Source of the DNA: Gibbula magus
Lineage: Eukaryota > Mollusca > Gastropoda > Trochida > Trochidae
DNA length: 64,000 nucleotides
Direction: 5' to 3'
NCBI GenBank assembly: GCA_936450465.1
Contig: OW388297.1
Span: 56,412,989 to 56,476,988, forward strand
In this document: positions 52,821 to 64,000 of the stretch, in pieces
How the letters are laid out: each line of letters begins with the position of its first letter
How positions within the stretch are numbered: position 1 is the first letter of the stretch
The notes under the pieces: generated by a model
Told to the model about the DNA's origin: nothing
The model's database searches: none
What the model saw: the letters and a program-made list of their open reading frames with translations, nothing else
Translations under genes and position numbers: made by a program

Positions 52821-52859
52821 GGCTTTTCTTCCAGGACTAAACTAGATTTACTTCCCCTT

Positions 52860-52878
52860 ACTTCCGGGTTATATAAAC
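52860..52878 (-). promoter_or_regulatory. Probable core promoter of the acyl-CoA dehydrogenase gene
   Basis: On the minus strand, 40-60 bases before the ATG, GTTTATATAA (TATA-like) is followed by CCGGAAGT, an ETS/GABP-type site. ETS sites near the start are common in nuclear genes for mitochondrial proteins. Assignment is inference from motif and position. Confidence 0.5.
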
Positions 52879-53930
52879 TCTATACCGCGCAGTGAGATGG
52901 AGTGTTGCTTGGAGTTTAGGTTGGAGTTCAATTGGTTAAAAAAAAATATTTTACGGGCGCATCATGATATTGCAGTTTGTTTATTATTTAAAAAGTAAAT
53001 ATATTAATAATGATATAGAATCTATCATGTTTATTTGTATTTATTTAAAACTGATGGATATTCCAAACTTCAAAATCTCCAAATTAGCCTTCAATATTTT
53101 CGGCCGAGGCATCAACATTCTCCAATTTCGGAACACTTTTTTGAACTTTATTAAAGGCCCCAGTGGCCCAAGTGTTAAATCAGCTCGGCTGAAAAGCGCG
53201 AGTAAAATCTCCAACTCATCTTCATCTTTTGAGTTGGCACATTTAGTCCCTCTCCAAAAATTATACTTGAACTTGAAGGAATAATATTAGTGAAAGTAGA
53301 TGCAGTGAAGTTGTGCCCACTTGCTTGCCATATATAGACATTGAGATGACAATAATTATATACCTGGCTAGATTATCAAACGATATATTAAGCTTGATTC
53401 AGAGAGTGGTTTTGTACAGCTGTGCCCGTCCAAACTCCCATCCGTTATTTTAGCACTGTAGCAGACGAAATCGCACGTGCTTTTCGTGCCATCGCATTTG
53501 TTGGGGAATGTAACGGGTGAAATCGCAACTGTTTGGGAATGAAACGGGTAACGTAGCACGTGCATCTCGTTATATTCATGACGTTGGCTGCTGAGCTTGC
53601 CTTCTGGTTTGTGCATTTTTAAAATCAAAACTGCTTTTAATCTTATAGTCTCCAAGGTGTGCTTGGTAATTTGTAAAAATGCCATACAAAGTTATGTTTG
53701 ATAATTTAAAACGTTCTATTCAACTTTATTCACTTAAACTCTGTATTAAAGAACATCACAATCATTGAAACGTTTGTTTCAGTAACGACTAACGTTATGA
53801 AATATAGTCAATAATTTGAAATTGACACTCTTGTTGTTGTAAACATAGGATTATACGAAGATAACATTTTAAAATGTAGCTTTTTTTCACATTACAATTT
53901 TGAAATAATATACATTAGTAAACTCACGTG

Positions 53931-54481
53931 CAAAAGAAACGTCCCCACATTTTGAAAACAGTATAAAATGAAATATTGATGTCGGAGAAACATGAGAAGG
54001 TAGATTTTGAATGTATTTGGTAGCACAATTTCATACATCAGAGTATGCTTCTTTTATTTTTACATCTGTTCAAATACACATGGGGTGCTAAAGTCGCTTT
54101 TTAAAGATGTTTTTGACCCATAACATTTGGTATTTAAGTTTAAAACATTGAAAAAGTATAAATTTAATTAATTAAAGATATCCTCGACATAAATAACCTT
54201 CTTTGATTTAAATTTGTTGACGCGTCATTACTGTAGGACGTCACAAAACAAGCCAAAACTGGCTTTTTGAGGCTTCTATCTCGTCTAGTTAAGGATATTC
54301 CAAAACGATCATTTCTTAAAACTTGTGTTTCTCAAAGTTATGAATAGATAATGTTTTGAAAATTCATATTTAGTATTGTTGGGTTCTGAAGACATGATGT
54401 AACACTGTTTCAGTCGTATTTCTCGCCTGTCAATTGAAATATATTTTATTTTTTATGGGACGTTTCTTTTGCACGTGAGTT
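53931..54481. mobile_element. Mariner-type MITE with 25-bp perfect inverted ends (551 bp)
   Basis: Ends AACTCACGTGCAAAAGAAAC GTCCC and their complement are flanked by TA (53929-53930, 54482-54483). Much of the left half (GAAGGTAGATTTTGAATGTA, TCGACATAAATAA, ATCTCGTCTAGTT) matches the 3' end of the broken mariner at 3268-3690. It therefore looks like an internally deleted, non-autonomous derivative of that mariner family. No coding sequence. Confidence 0.9.
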
Positions 54482-54483
54482 TA

Positions 54484-55120
54484 CATGAAAAACCGTTGTA
54501 ATTCAGGAGTGACACTCCTATACCTTGATGTACATTCTATAAGTCTCGGTGATGGATGATATCTATTCGATTGTCCTTGTTTATGAACAAATACAATGAT
54601 TTCATTGATCAACAAAGAGAGGACTATGGCAGGGGATACTTCTGTTGCCAGGTGTCTTCTACAACCTTCCCATAATCCCAAAACGATTCGACTATAGATT
54701 GCTCGGTAATAGTTTTGCAATGACACGCACCTGCGTATTTTCAATTGCACTTATAAGCAGTTATGCAACCCTGTAAGTTTATCCTATGAGGTCTTGCTAA
54801 GCTAGGTTGGGTTGTTTTAGATTGTTGCTTACAACCTCGATCAGTTTAGCCCTTGCTTTTACGTACTTTAACATCAACTCTTTATTGTACAGCACATCTT
54901 GGAGAAAACATTCTGCAGTGCAGCGCGCCAGTGAAAGTCGTGTTCTATAATTTATCTTTTAATGCTGAACGCTTATAGTAGGGGTGCATTCTCTGATGTC
55001 AATCGATAAGAAAAGAAGGAAAAGCGTTCTTACCAAAACAAATCTACACTGATATCACACTGCAGAATACCGCAAACACATACTATAAGCATACCGCATC
55101 ATATCACACCATACCATACC
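54484..55120. other. Gene-free stretch
   Basis: One 89-codon minus frame (54750-54481) matches nothing known to me. No exon signature. Confidence 0.5.
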
Positions 55121-55236
55121 ATACCTCACCACACCACACCACACCACACCACACCACATCACACCACACCACACCACACCACACCACACCACATCACACC
55201 ACACCACACTACACCACACCACACCACACCACACCA
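55121..55236 (+). repeat. (CACAC)n pentanucleotide microsatellite
   Basis: About 20 copies of ACCAC/CACAC with a few T interruptions (CACATCACACC, CACTACACC). Confidence 0.95.
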
Positions 55237-56520
55237 TAATCGGTACCAAAACGTCACCGCTTCATAACATACAGCACAACATAAGATACAAACCTCTGGG
55301 TATTTATTACCTTCGAAGACACCCATATCGGGGTTAACAGTTTTTCACACGATGCCCTAAGACAGGTAAGGTGACGTCATGAACAATGTTATAACGTCAC
55401 GCTTCTTCTATGACGTTGCGTTCTACGTTCGGCGACGGCGCCAGCTAGTTTATGCTCGTGCCTGAATATCCGCATATCACTCGCTCTAGCTCGGAGAATC
55501 CTAATATTCTGACACTCGAGTCTCGTATCGTAAACATAGTATGACATAGAGATTCATTTAATATCCGCTATATACACATATATATAGCACCATTTAAATT
55601 GAACGACCCCAGCCAAGAGGCGAGGCATAGTATACACTTTGACATTGCGGTAGATAAAAAGATAACCAATGTTGAAACGTGATTTCAGAATGATACGAAT
55701 TATCTGGTGTAATCCCAATAACTCCAAGGAAACGAACCAAGAGACTTTACAGCATAACACCGAATGCACAATACCAATATTGAAAACGTAACATAATCCT
55801 CAACAAATACAGTTCAAAGTTAAGGCCTACAAACCATACCCGGGTTTCCCCAGGGAAAGGGGACAGAGTAAGACAGGGAGAGAGAGGAGGGGAGGGGCAA
55901 CGGGGTCAAGAATACTAGGAAGTTTTTATGTGCAATAAAACAATTGCCCAAACTGCACGATTAAACTGATTTCGTCGTTTAGTTCCAACATTCTTGAAGT
56001 ACATGCACGTCGTTTAGCGTAAGTGTGAAATGACTGTTTAAAAGGACTTGAAGGCTTTATACGTAAATCAACTATGGAGGGTATATCTTAAGCCCCTCAA
56101 TAAACTCACATATCATTTATTACGAAGTTGACATGAGATAATCTCTTAAACAAGTCTGTAAGAACATAAGCCTGCTCACTGGAGGGGGTGTTCAAGATTT
56201 GTTTGGGAAATAACTCTACAGCAGCCTTTTATCTCCACCAACGTCATATCGAATTGGACTGAATTGCATAAACAAAGATTACGATGTTATTCTCTCGCGA
56301 TGATTTACAAAGTATTCACACTGGCAGTTCCTTTATAAACTGTGTAGGGGGCATGACATTTGGTGAACTTGGTAAGTCATCTCACGAGCCACGACTGGGA
56401 ATTCTCTATATTGATTTTGCACTATGGCGGAAGTTGCAATGAGTGATATCCTTATAGACACAAAAACACATATGCACAGAACCTTGTGCTGCACACACCG
56501 ACAGATCTACACATACTGAG
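55237..56520. other. Gene-free stretch
   Basis: Contains GTGACGTCATG (55371-55381) and nearby CG-rich sequence at 55380-55510, but no exon or start could be supported. The remainder is AT-rich. Confidence 0.5.
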
Positions 56521-56599
56521 ATAATCACATGCATGGACAAACTGATGGACATTCAAAAATTGTCAGAATCACGTACATAAAAATCAGGACAGACACAAA

Positions 56600-57085
56600 C
56601 TGACAGAATGCATGTATGATCACTTTGGCAGACATACACACAGACTGGTAGAATGCATGCATCACATATTGGCAGACACTCACACAGACTGATAGAATCC
56701 ATATGCATGAACATATTGACAGACTTATAAACAGACTGATAGAATGAATGCATGAACATATTGACAGACAGTCACACAGGCTGACAGAATGCATGCATGA
56801 ACATATTGACAGACAGTCACACAGGCTGACAGAATGCATGCATGAACATATTGACAGACAGTCACACAGGCTGACAGAATGCATGCATTAACATATTGAC
56901 AGACAGTCACACAGGCTGACAGAATGCATGCATGAACATATTGACAGACAGTCACACAGGCTGACAGAATGCATGCATGAACATATTGACAGACAGTCAC
57001 ACAGGTTGACAGAATGCATGCATGATCATATTTGCAGAGAGTCAAACAGACTGATAGAATGCATGCATGAACATATTGGCAGACA
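56600..57085 (+). repeat. 45-bp minisatellite
   Basis: Regular 45-bp units (ACATATTGACAGACAGTCAC plus ACAGGCTGACAGAATGCATGCATGA) run from about 56750 to 57010, about six near-identical copies. More diverged copies lie on both sides. Because 45 is a multiple of three, spurious open frames appear on the minus strand. Confidence 0.93.
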
Positions 57086-57357
57086 CATGTAACCATAATA
57101 CAAAGCAGAAATGTGCGCAGTAACACAACGGTAAACTGAGGTTCAAATGGGAAGAAACCAATACAAACATACCCAATTTAACATAAACAGGTGAATATGC
57201 ACGATGAAAAGAAATGGGAAGCATATAGACAAACATTTCTGATTAGCCATTCATCTCACAACAAGAAACTTAAAAACAAAGCAACAAGACAAATATACCC
57301 AGATTAACAGAAACACGTGCATATGCACGATGAAAAGAAATGGAAAGCATATAGACA

Positions 57358-58788
57358 AAAAAAATTTGTCCCCCGCCGCCGCGAAGCGCGGAGCGGGGGA
57401 CATAGTATTCAGCTCCGTCCGTCCGTCCGTCCGTCCGTCCATCCGTCCGTCCGTACGTACGTCCGTCCGCCCCGCTTCTTGTTAGCGCGATATCTAATGA
57501 ACCGCTCAACCTAGAATCTTCAAACTTGGTACCAGTCTTCATCTGGGGAATACGCAGATCTGAAAAGTTTTCGGTGACCTTGACCTCATTTTCAAGGTCA
57601 GGGCGAGACTCTGACCAGTTTTGAAAATGTTGTTAGCGCGATATCTAATGAACCACTCAACCTAGAATCTTCAAACTTGGTACCAGTCTTCATCTGGGGA
57701 ATACGCAGATCTGAAAAGTTTTCGGTGACCTTGACCTCATTTTCAAGGTCACGGCAAGACTTTGACCAGTTTTGAAAATGTTGTTAGGGCAATATCTCAT
57801 GAACCCTTCGATCTAGAGTCTTCAACCTTGGTACCAGTCTTCATCTGGGGAATACGCAGATCTGAAAAGTTTTCGGTGACCTTGACCTCATTTTCAAGGT
57901 CAGGGCGAGACTCTGACCAGTTTTGAAAATGTTGTTAGCGCGATATCTAATGAACCACTCAACCTAGAATCTTCAAACTTGGTACCAGTCTTCATCTGGG
58001 GAATACGCAGATCTGAAAAGTTTTCGGTGACCTTGACCTCATTTTCAAGGTCAGGGCGAGACTCTGACCAGTTTTGAAAATGTTGTTAGGGCAATATCTC
58101 ATGAACCCTTCGATCTAGAGTCTTCAACCTTGGTACCAGTCTTCATCTGGGGAATACGTAGACCTGAAAAGTTTTCGGTGACCTTGACCTCATTTTCAAG
58201 GTCACGGCAAGACTTTGACCAGTTTTGAAAATGTTGTTAGGGCAATATCTCATGAACCCTTCGATCTAGAGTCTTCAACCTTGGTACCAGTCTTCATCTG
58301 GGTAATACGTTGACCTGAAAAGTTTTCGGTGACCTTGACCTCATTTTCAAGGTCAGGGCGAGACTTTGACCAGTTTTGAAAATGTTGTTAGGGCGATTCC
58401 TCATGAACCGCTAGAACTATTGGTTTTAAATTTAGTATCAGTCTTCATTTGGGGAATATCCAGATACCAGTCGATTTGGTTGACCTTGAAATTATTTTCA
58501 AGGTCACTACAAGACTGATTGTCAAATGTTGTTAGCACGATATCTCATGAACTGCTGTACCTAGAGTCTTCAAATTTGGTACCTGTCTTCATTTGGGGAA
58601 TACGCAGACACCAGTCGATTTGGGTGACTTTGACCATTTTAAAATTTGTGCCCGATATAACAATAATTGAATCAAACATATAAAATAATGTCACTACTCG
58701 GTACAAGCTGTGTGTCCATTCTTTTAGCTCATTTCTTAATTGCGGCGGGGGACATGGTCACGTTTGTGACAATTACTTGTTAGTAAAA
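57358..58788 (+). mobile_element. Satellite-bearing element (Helitron-like or 'pearl'-like), about 1.4 kb
   Basis: It starts with a GC hairpin (GTCCCCCGCCGCCGCGAAGC ... GCGGGGGAC), then a (GTCC)n tract (57414-57470), then eight units of about 150 bp, and a tail with GGCGGGGGACATGGTCACGT, the small hairpin GTCACGTTTGTGAC and AATTACTTGTTAG. The insertion is visible because it splits a duplicated host segment: GCATATAGACAAA continues directly to GATTAGCC in the copy at 57185-57260. The architecture of conserved ends around a short tandem array recalls non-autonomous Helitron-like elements described in bivalves; no transposase is present. Confidence 0.7.
57482..58640 (+). repeat. About 150-bp tandem array, eight units
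   Basis: Units start at about 57482, 57632, 57782, 57933, 58083, 58233, 58386 and 58520. Each has CTTCAAACTTGGTACCAGTC, TTCATCTGGGGAATACGCAG and GTGACCTTGACCTCATTTTC AAGGTCA. Two sub-types alternate (ATATCTAATGAACCACTCAACC versus ATATCTCATGAACCCTTCGATC) as A A B A B B, with the last two units much more diverged. Confidence 0.93.
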
Positions 58789-59315
58789 AAGATTAGCCAT
58801 TTACCTCTCAACAATGAACATCACGAGGTGAACAGGGAGGTAATTAGGATATGTACAAGAGAAGAGAACACGTCTGCAGAAACTGACAGACAGTGACGCT
58901 TCATACTAAGTGTCAACATAGAGTACATACACAGACACAAACACATAACTTATATGTAGGTAAACACGTTCAAATAGAGATATACCTTTAGTAGATTGGA
59001 ATGAACAAATCTATTTGAGTTACGGAATACAATTAAAATTAATCTCCTTTGTATTGCCTATTAAACACGTCGATGTTCATTCATGAAATAAATGCAAGTA
59101 GTTTGTCGGAGTTTAAACGATTGGAAAGAAATGTTCCTATCTGAGTCGGTCCTGAAAATGAATATGATCAATAAATGATTTATATTTTTCATTTCGTATT
59201 TTAAAAGTTCAAGTTCATTCATGATTCATGGGTTATAACAGCTGGCCTGTGGTTGCTGTCACTGGCGTTTAATACTTATAGAGTAGTTTAGAGTTAATTC
59301 AGAACAGAATTCAAC
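58789..59315. other. Gene-free stretch
   Basis: AT-rich with no feature other than the tail of the host duplication interrupted by the satellite-bearing element. Confidence 0.5.
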
Positions 59316-59319
59316 TTAA

Positions 59320-59761
59320 AGGGACAGTCACATAGTGTTATTGTAGGCACAGTATGTCAAATGTTACCAAGGGTTTTGGTTCAGAGAGGTTTTGACTGTT
59401 GTCGAAAATTACCCTTTTAGTCGTTTAGTCAGTATAGTGACACTATTAAGATGTTCAGTCGTGATTATGATCGAAAACCGGACAATGTACTTATGAAAAG
59501 TTGTACATGTAGCAGACAAGAGGCAGATATTGGTTGGTTTTGTTCAATGGATCATATGAATGGTATACTTTTAAATGGGACGCATGAATTCTCATCATAT
59601 TTTAAGCCATTGCTCGATTTTTACAGAAAGTAAGTTATTATGAAATAGTTGGCATTATATGCAAGTCGAGTATGGTAATTAAGACGTAAATCAGCATATT
59701 TTTTATATTTTGACATATATCAAAGTTAAATAAAATTTTACGAAAAACACTTAGTGTCCCT
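59320..59761 (+). mobile_element. TTAA-flanked MITE related to the AGGTACATCC family (442 bp)
   Basis: Ends AGGGACAGTCACATAGTG and CACTTAGTGTCCCT lie between TTAA 59316-59319 and TTAA 59762-59765. It shares the internal core (TTATGATCGAAAACCGGACA ATGTAC, AAATAAAATTTTACGAAA) with the other copies but has clearly different ends, so it is a subfamily. Confidence 0.85.
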
Positions 59762-59765
59762 TTAA

Positions 59766-61640
59766 GAACGTTTAGAATATACAACGTGGTTGAGTCTTGG
59801 TTCACAACAGACTTACATACTTTGGTGAGAGAAATTCAGGAAAAAGTCTTGTGTGTCAATTTCATATATTCCTTAGAATGTTAGTTTTGTTTAAATTTAG
59901 TAGCATAAATGTAAATATGGTACAAGCCCCTCGGAGTATATCTCCACACAAAATAACCAGTGTGCCAGCTCCGTTAATTACAATTGACACTCACAGAGAA
60001 ATCGATAAAGTAACAAAGGAAATAAGAAAACGTTCTTTGACTTTTTAACAGGCTGATATGATTACTCAAAGTACACTTACTTATATTTCCTATTCCGATA
60101 GTGCATGAGTTTAAACAGCGTTTAGTCAAGCGCCCAGTACAATAGTCAACCCTTCACGCCGTGACACAGATACACAGAAGTCCAGTTCACACCTAGTGCG
60201 TTCAGTGTTCAGCAATATGTCAGCGGCTTGACACCTACAGGTACTGTAATTTTACAGTCATGTATTATTTCATGACATTTAATAGCACTGAATTATATTT
60301 TACTAAATTTAGTCTGTGTTGGTGATTTCTCGAGGAGTGATCGACCATACTACATTGTGTAGGTATTCAATTCAAATGCACTTCATTTTCTTCGCTATAC
60401 TGTAAAGTATTTCATGTAAAAAAAACTTTCACTTTCATTCTTAGTATTGTGTTATATGATGGCAGGTTTTTTTATACTCTACGTTACATATATCGTAATC
60501 TTGTATACATGAAATATTCATGTAACATTTCATTTCATATGTACATGGTGAAACTTATTCGAGTTCAAGTTTTATACTCATTTATACTCAGAAGTAACAA
60601 CACGTTGATATATTTTTTTAATTAGTGTTCATGTACTATTTAATATCTTTTATGTATTGTGTTTTCGTGTTTTTTTCTTCTGTCATTGATATTACTTTTT
60701 TAAATTGAGAATGTTAGTTTCTGTAATAAATAAACTTTGATACGATAAGATAATGTCCTTCTGCAAGAATGTGTCGATTCATAATTGATATTTGTGACTA
60801 GTGAACTGTTTACTTCGTCAATGACTCTTTATGCGTTTTGTAGTTTTCACTCTGAACATGGATTCCCTCAAGCATGTGTTTATATATATCATGTGTTTAT
60901 ATATATCATGTGTTTATATATATCATGTGTTTATTTACGATATCTTATGCAAAAATATATCTTTCATTACACGTAGAGCAGATGTTTTTTTAAGAGAATT
61001 TCCACATCGTTATCTTGACACTGCAGTAAATGCAACATGCTAATGTTGTTCTTGTTTAGCCAAGTGATGTGATTATTTACCAAGCCTAGAGATTATTCCC
61101 AGCGATTAGGAGCTTTGCGTGCTTAGCAAGTTCACAGCAGAGTAAATCTGTCATCGACTATGCCTTCAATGCAATAGATAAACCTCTTATTTCAGTGCCG
61201 GGCTACTAAAAGGTAACATATATACTGGGTAGGTTGATTTTCTAGATTGATATCTAAACTATTTCATTTCTTAAAGATATGACTTACTGTGTTTTCATAG
61301 ATGTTATCATATTTTTAAAAAGAAGAAATGTAATATATTTGTATCATTTCTTTAGAAATGACGTACTGTGCCATCATAGATACTTGTCATTTATTATATG
61401 AAGATATGAAATATATTTGTATCATTTCTGAAAAATATGACTGTATTTTTTTACATAAGGATTTTATTTATCGTTTTATATCATAATCATAAACATATGT
61501 ATTCGTGAATTAGGATATTGTTACCTAATGAGAAAATGATTTTTGAAGCATATTTATTTTTTATTTGTTTGTATTTGCAACCTCTCTTTTCTTTCGCTTC
61601 ATTGAGAAAAAAATGGTATATACGACGTTTGGTTTTTGGT
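59766..61640. other. Gene-free stretch
   Basis: Contains three to four copies of a 17-bp repeat (ATCATGTGTTTATATAT, 60874-60930). The rest is AT-rich; no exon is supported. Confidence 0.5.
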
Positions 61641-61649
61641 AAAATCTTT

Positions 61650-62945
61650 TATGAAATAACAATTCACTTTCTTTACGAAACATAACTAATCACCCGTCTT
61701 CATCTCCATTGTATTATCATTCAGTTATTAAATGGATACTTGTAGTTTAGTTCATTTGTTTTATATGATGCCTTCTTATTCGCTTCTCTTCATGTTTCGT
61801 TACCTCCATCACATTTGATTACCAGGTGATTTGCAATTACATCAATTACTTAATATCTTATTTGCATATGGTACGGTATGGTATATGATATTACATGATT
61901 TGGTATGCTTGTCCACGAAATTATATAGTGTTACATTAGTAATGCAAAACTATGTAACATTAAAGATTTGATAAACAGAAGTTAGACAGTTTGTCCATCA
62001 GTTTTATCTCAATGTTAATCAGGCATGGTAGAAATATGTTTCGGGGTGTTTTGATATTACAGTATGAATATCTGGTACCTCGTTGCCATTTTATTTTTCT
62101 TCTTGAAGGAAAAAAGTATATTGATGTGTTATCCACATAAGAATTAAAGAGAGGAAGTTTCATTGCAAAATGGCTGCCATATACCTGATGATGATATATT
62201 ATGATCATTCATGACATAAGCACGTCATCACTTAACATTGACATAGCTCGTCTTGCTTTAAAGAGAGATTTTATCATGACATTGAACCCCGTATATTATT
62301 GTCACCTTTTTCTCTGTTCATGAACAATAGATATATACCTACTTATACACAACGTGAATGTTTAATGCAGTTTTATCTTCTTGTCATTATGACTTCATCA
62401 CTGAAATTCATATATGTTTCTTCAATCCGTCATATCTTAATGAACGACTTTTCATGATATTACAACGCATGAACCTCTGTTGTTATCTTGTTGTTGATCA
62501 TGCATGGACGAGGGTATCATATCACGACAGACATAATGGCTTCAACACTGGAATCATCTACTGTATCTACTTTGTCTTGACTTAAAGGAAGAATATGTCA
62601 TGACACTGACTGCTACACTTGATATCATGTTAGATTTGTATCTTCTGTTGAAGATCTTTTGATCATTTGATGAAATAGCAATTATCTATCTTGTTGTCAA
62701 TCGCCTTGACAAAAACACGTAACTGCCAAATCGGAGACAGTTTCTTTCACAAGGTGTGTGAAATGAGACACTTAGCGATTACATATTGTGTGTGGGTTTG
62801 GTTTGCTGCCTCAACTTCAAAATTTCGTGTCATGATGGTAAGGAATTCAAAGTTGTTCCAAAAAGTTAAAAAATCTGGAAGACGTTCAGAGGCACTAATT
62901 ATAAACGATAAACAACTAATTTACATAATGCGTTGTTGTGTATGA
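61650..62945 (-). repeat. Dispersed repeat copy 2, inverted relative to 25515-28420
   Basis: The reverse complement aligns in order with 25515-26330 and 27955-28420 without the 1.6-kb interruption. The 84-codon plus frame at 62691-62945 lies in this repeat and is not conserved as protein in copy 1 (stops interrupt it). Confidence 0.8.
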
Positions 62946-64000
62946 TAAAACTATGGTAGAGTTTCAATACGTTTCAAATCAATTTTTCTTTTCTTTACCT
63001 GTCAAAGTCGAAAATACTCATTCACGACTTGCATCGTATCGCTGAATTCTAGTTTGCTATTTGCGTCAGTATGTTATCAATAAGCATCTACTTTGTGTAT
63101 GTCTGTGTATGCTAATTTTGTATAATATATTGCCTCGTCGGTGTTATATGTCATATATATTTCATAATAGATACTTTATATAGATTTGTCAAATAATCGT
63201 TTCTTTAACGGGAGTACCGAATGTGAATTCATTCTTGCCAATGTGGTATGTACATGTTATTATGTATGTCGTTCACATAATTATTTCATAACATTGTGGA
63301 TCAACGTCGATTGTAAAGGTGTATTCAAATAAGTACATTCTACCATACAGCTATGATTCTTCGCCGGTATGTTAATCCATTGGTGTTTAATGTATAGGAG
63401 AATACGTGTGTAACACAAGGACAGAGAAAAGTGTCAAGATTATAATATTATCATTTCTCACTCGAAAGGCCTTCTATAAGGTTGACAATGTTATTGTTAT
63501 TAGATCATGGTATTGTGACATGTTTGTAACTATGTAACTACATCAGAGTAAGAACTTTAACCTGCATAGTCCCATAGACCCATATATGTGACCCTCCATC
63601 AAAACCCCCTATAGTGCTATAGGACCATTTATGGTACTAAACTATGACCCCACTAACCTCATTGCTATTTTTTTAAAATATAGATCAAATCAAGTTGACA
63701 ATAACTTTGGCAGAAACCCTGTCAACTAAGCTTCAATTTGATACCACTTTTGTGCAATATAACTAAATATTAACAGAGATATCATGAATTTCACAAACAA
63801 CTGTGATCAAGAAAGTTAATCCCTCTGCCATGGTGCCATTGTCTACCCCTCTACATTACATATCTAAATGTAAAAGTACAAGGATATATATTACTACACC
63901 AAGGGGCGAAAGAAATATATTTTTCAACAGAGTCAAACACAATAATGTTCTGCCAGATTAAGTGGATTTTGAATGTCTCCGATGCGGATATATTTCGTGA
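62946..64000. other. Gene-free right end
   Basis: AT-rich sequence. A dispersed-repeat-like segment occupies about 63560-64000 (CCCCTATAGTGCTATAGG, CCATGGTGCCATTG), but no second copy is in the window and no exon is seen. Confidence 0.5.

Noticed and set aside
52622..52840. 72-codon plus frame over dehydrogenase exon 1
   Set aside because: Shadow of the minus-strand first exon, which has targeting peptide, correct donor and downstream continuity.
56525..57236. Minus-strand repetitive open frames (MHSVSLCDCLSICSC type)
   Set aside because: Pure 45-bp minisatellite with unit length divisible by three; no splice or start context.
62691..62945. 84-codon plus frame
   Set aside because: Lies in a dispersed repeat; the other copy has stops at several positions, so there is no coding conservation.

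Overview
This is a stretch of an animal nuclear genome, AT-rich and dominated by introns and transposable elements. The split genes, GT-AG introns, piggyBac, mariner, Penelope and tyrosine-recombinase elements, tRNA-derived SINEs and many MITEs rule out a prokaryote. A marine invertebrate fits best. The satellite-bearing element with GTCCGTCC runs near 57.4 kb, and several repeats ending in GACGGACGG plus 'ACTATATACCCC', resemble repeats I associate with molluscs or other lophotrochozoans. That taxonomic guess is inference.

Three host genes can be assembled exon by exon with matching intron phases. (1) A single-domain galectin on the + strand, four exons between 599 and 7086, with a polyadenylation signal at 7163. 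(2) A uridine phosphorylase on the - strand, six exons between 21683 and 16422; its first and last coding exons were not found. (3) A complete mitochondrial acyl-CoA dehydrogenase on the - strand, nine exons from 52820 down to 36397, predicted at 426 residues with targeting peptide, both family signatures and the catalytic glutamate.

The rest is mobile or repetitive DNA. From left to right: a LINE reverse-transcriptase scrap (about 180-370); MITEs and a broken mariner inside the galectin introns; a tyrosine-recombinase (DIRS/Ngaro-type) retroelement remnant (7.6-10.9 kb); a Penelope-like element remnant cut by a 389-bp inverted-repeat element (11.7-13.4 kb); minisatellites and fold-back elements in and around the uridine phosphorylase gene; a repeat-rich, gene-free stretch (22-36 kb); an apparently intact 6.1-kb piggyBac element with a 677-residue transposase inside intron 7 of the dehydrogenase gene (38480-44571); SINEs and MITEs in the other dehydrogenase introns; and a gene-free right end with minisatellites at 55.1, 56.5 and 57.4 kb.

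The three host genes do not form an obvious pathway. The more unusual observations are: a 37-bp minisatellite that copies the splice donor of a uridine phosphorylase exon and carries a palindromic CRE in each unit; a set of fold-back elements with unrelated arms but the same stem/GC-rich-tip design; a MITE family (CAGTCTGATTAAAATCGAC ends) with 10-bp target duplications; two TTAA-flanked MITE families beside a full-length piggyBac of a different end sequence; and a galectin with a long N-terminal extension and two changed sugar-contact positions.
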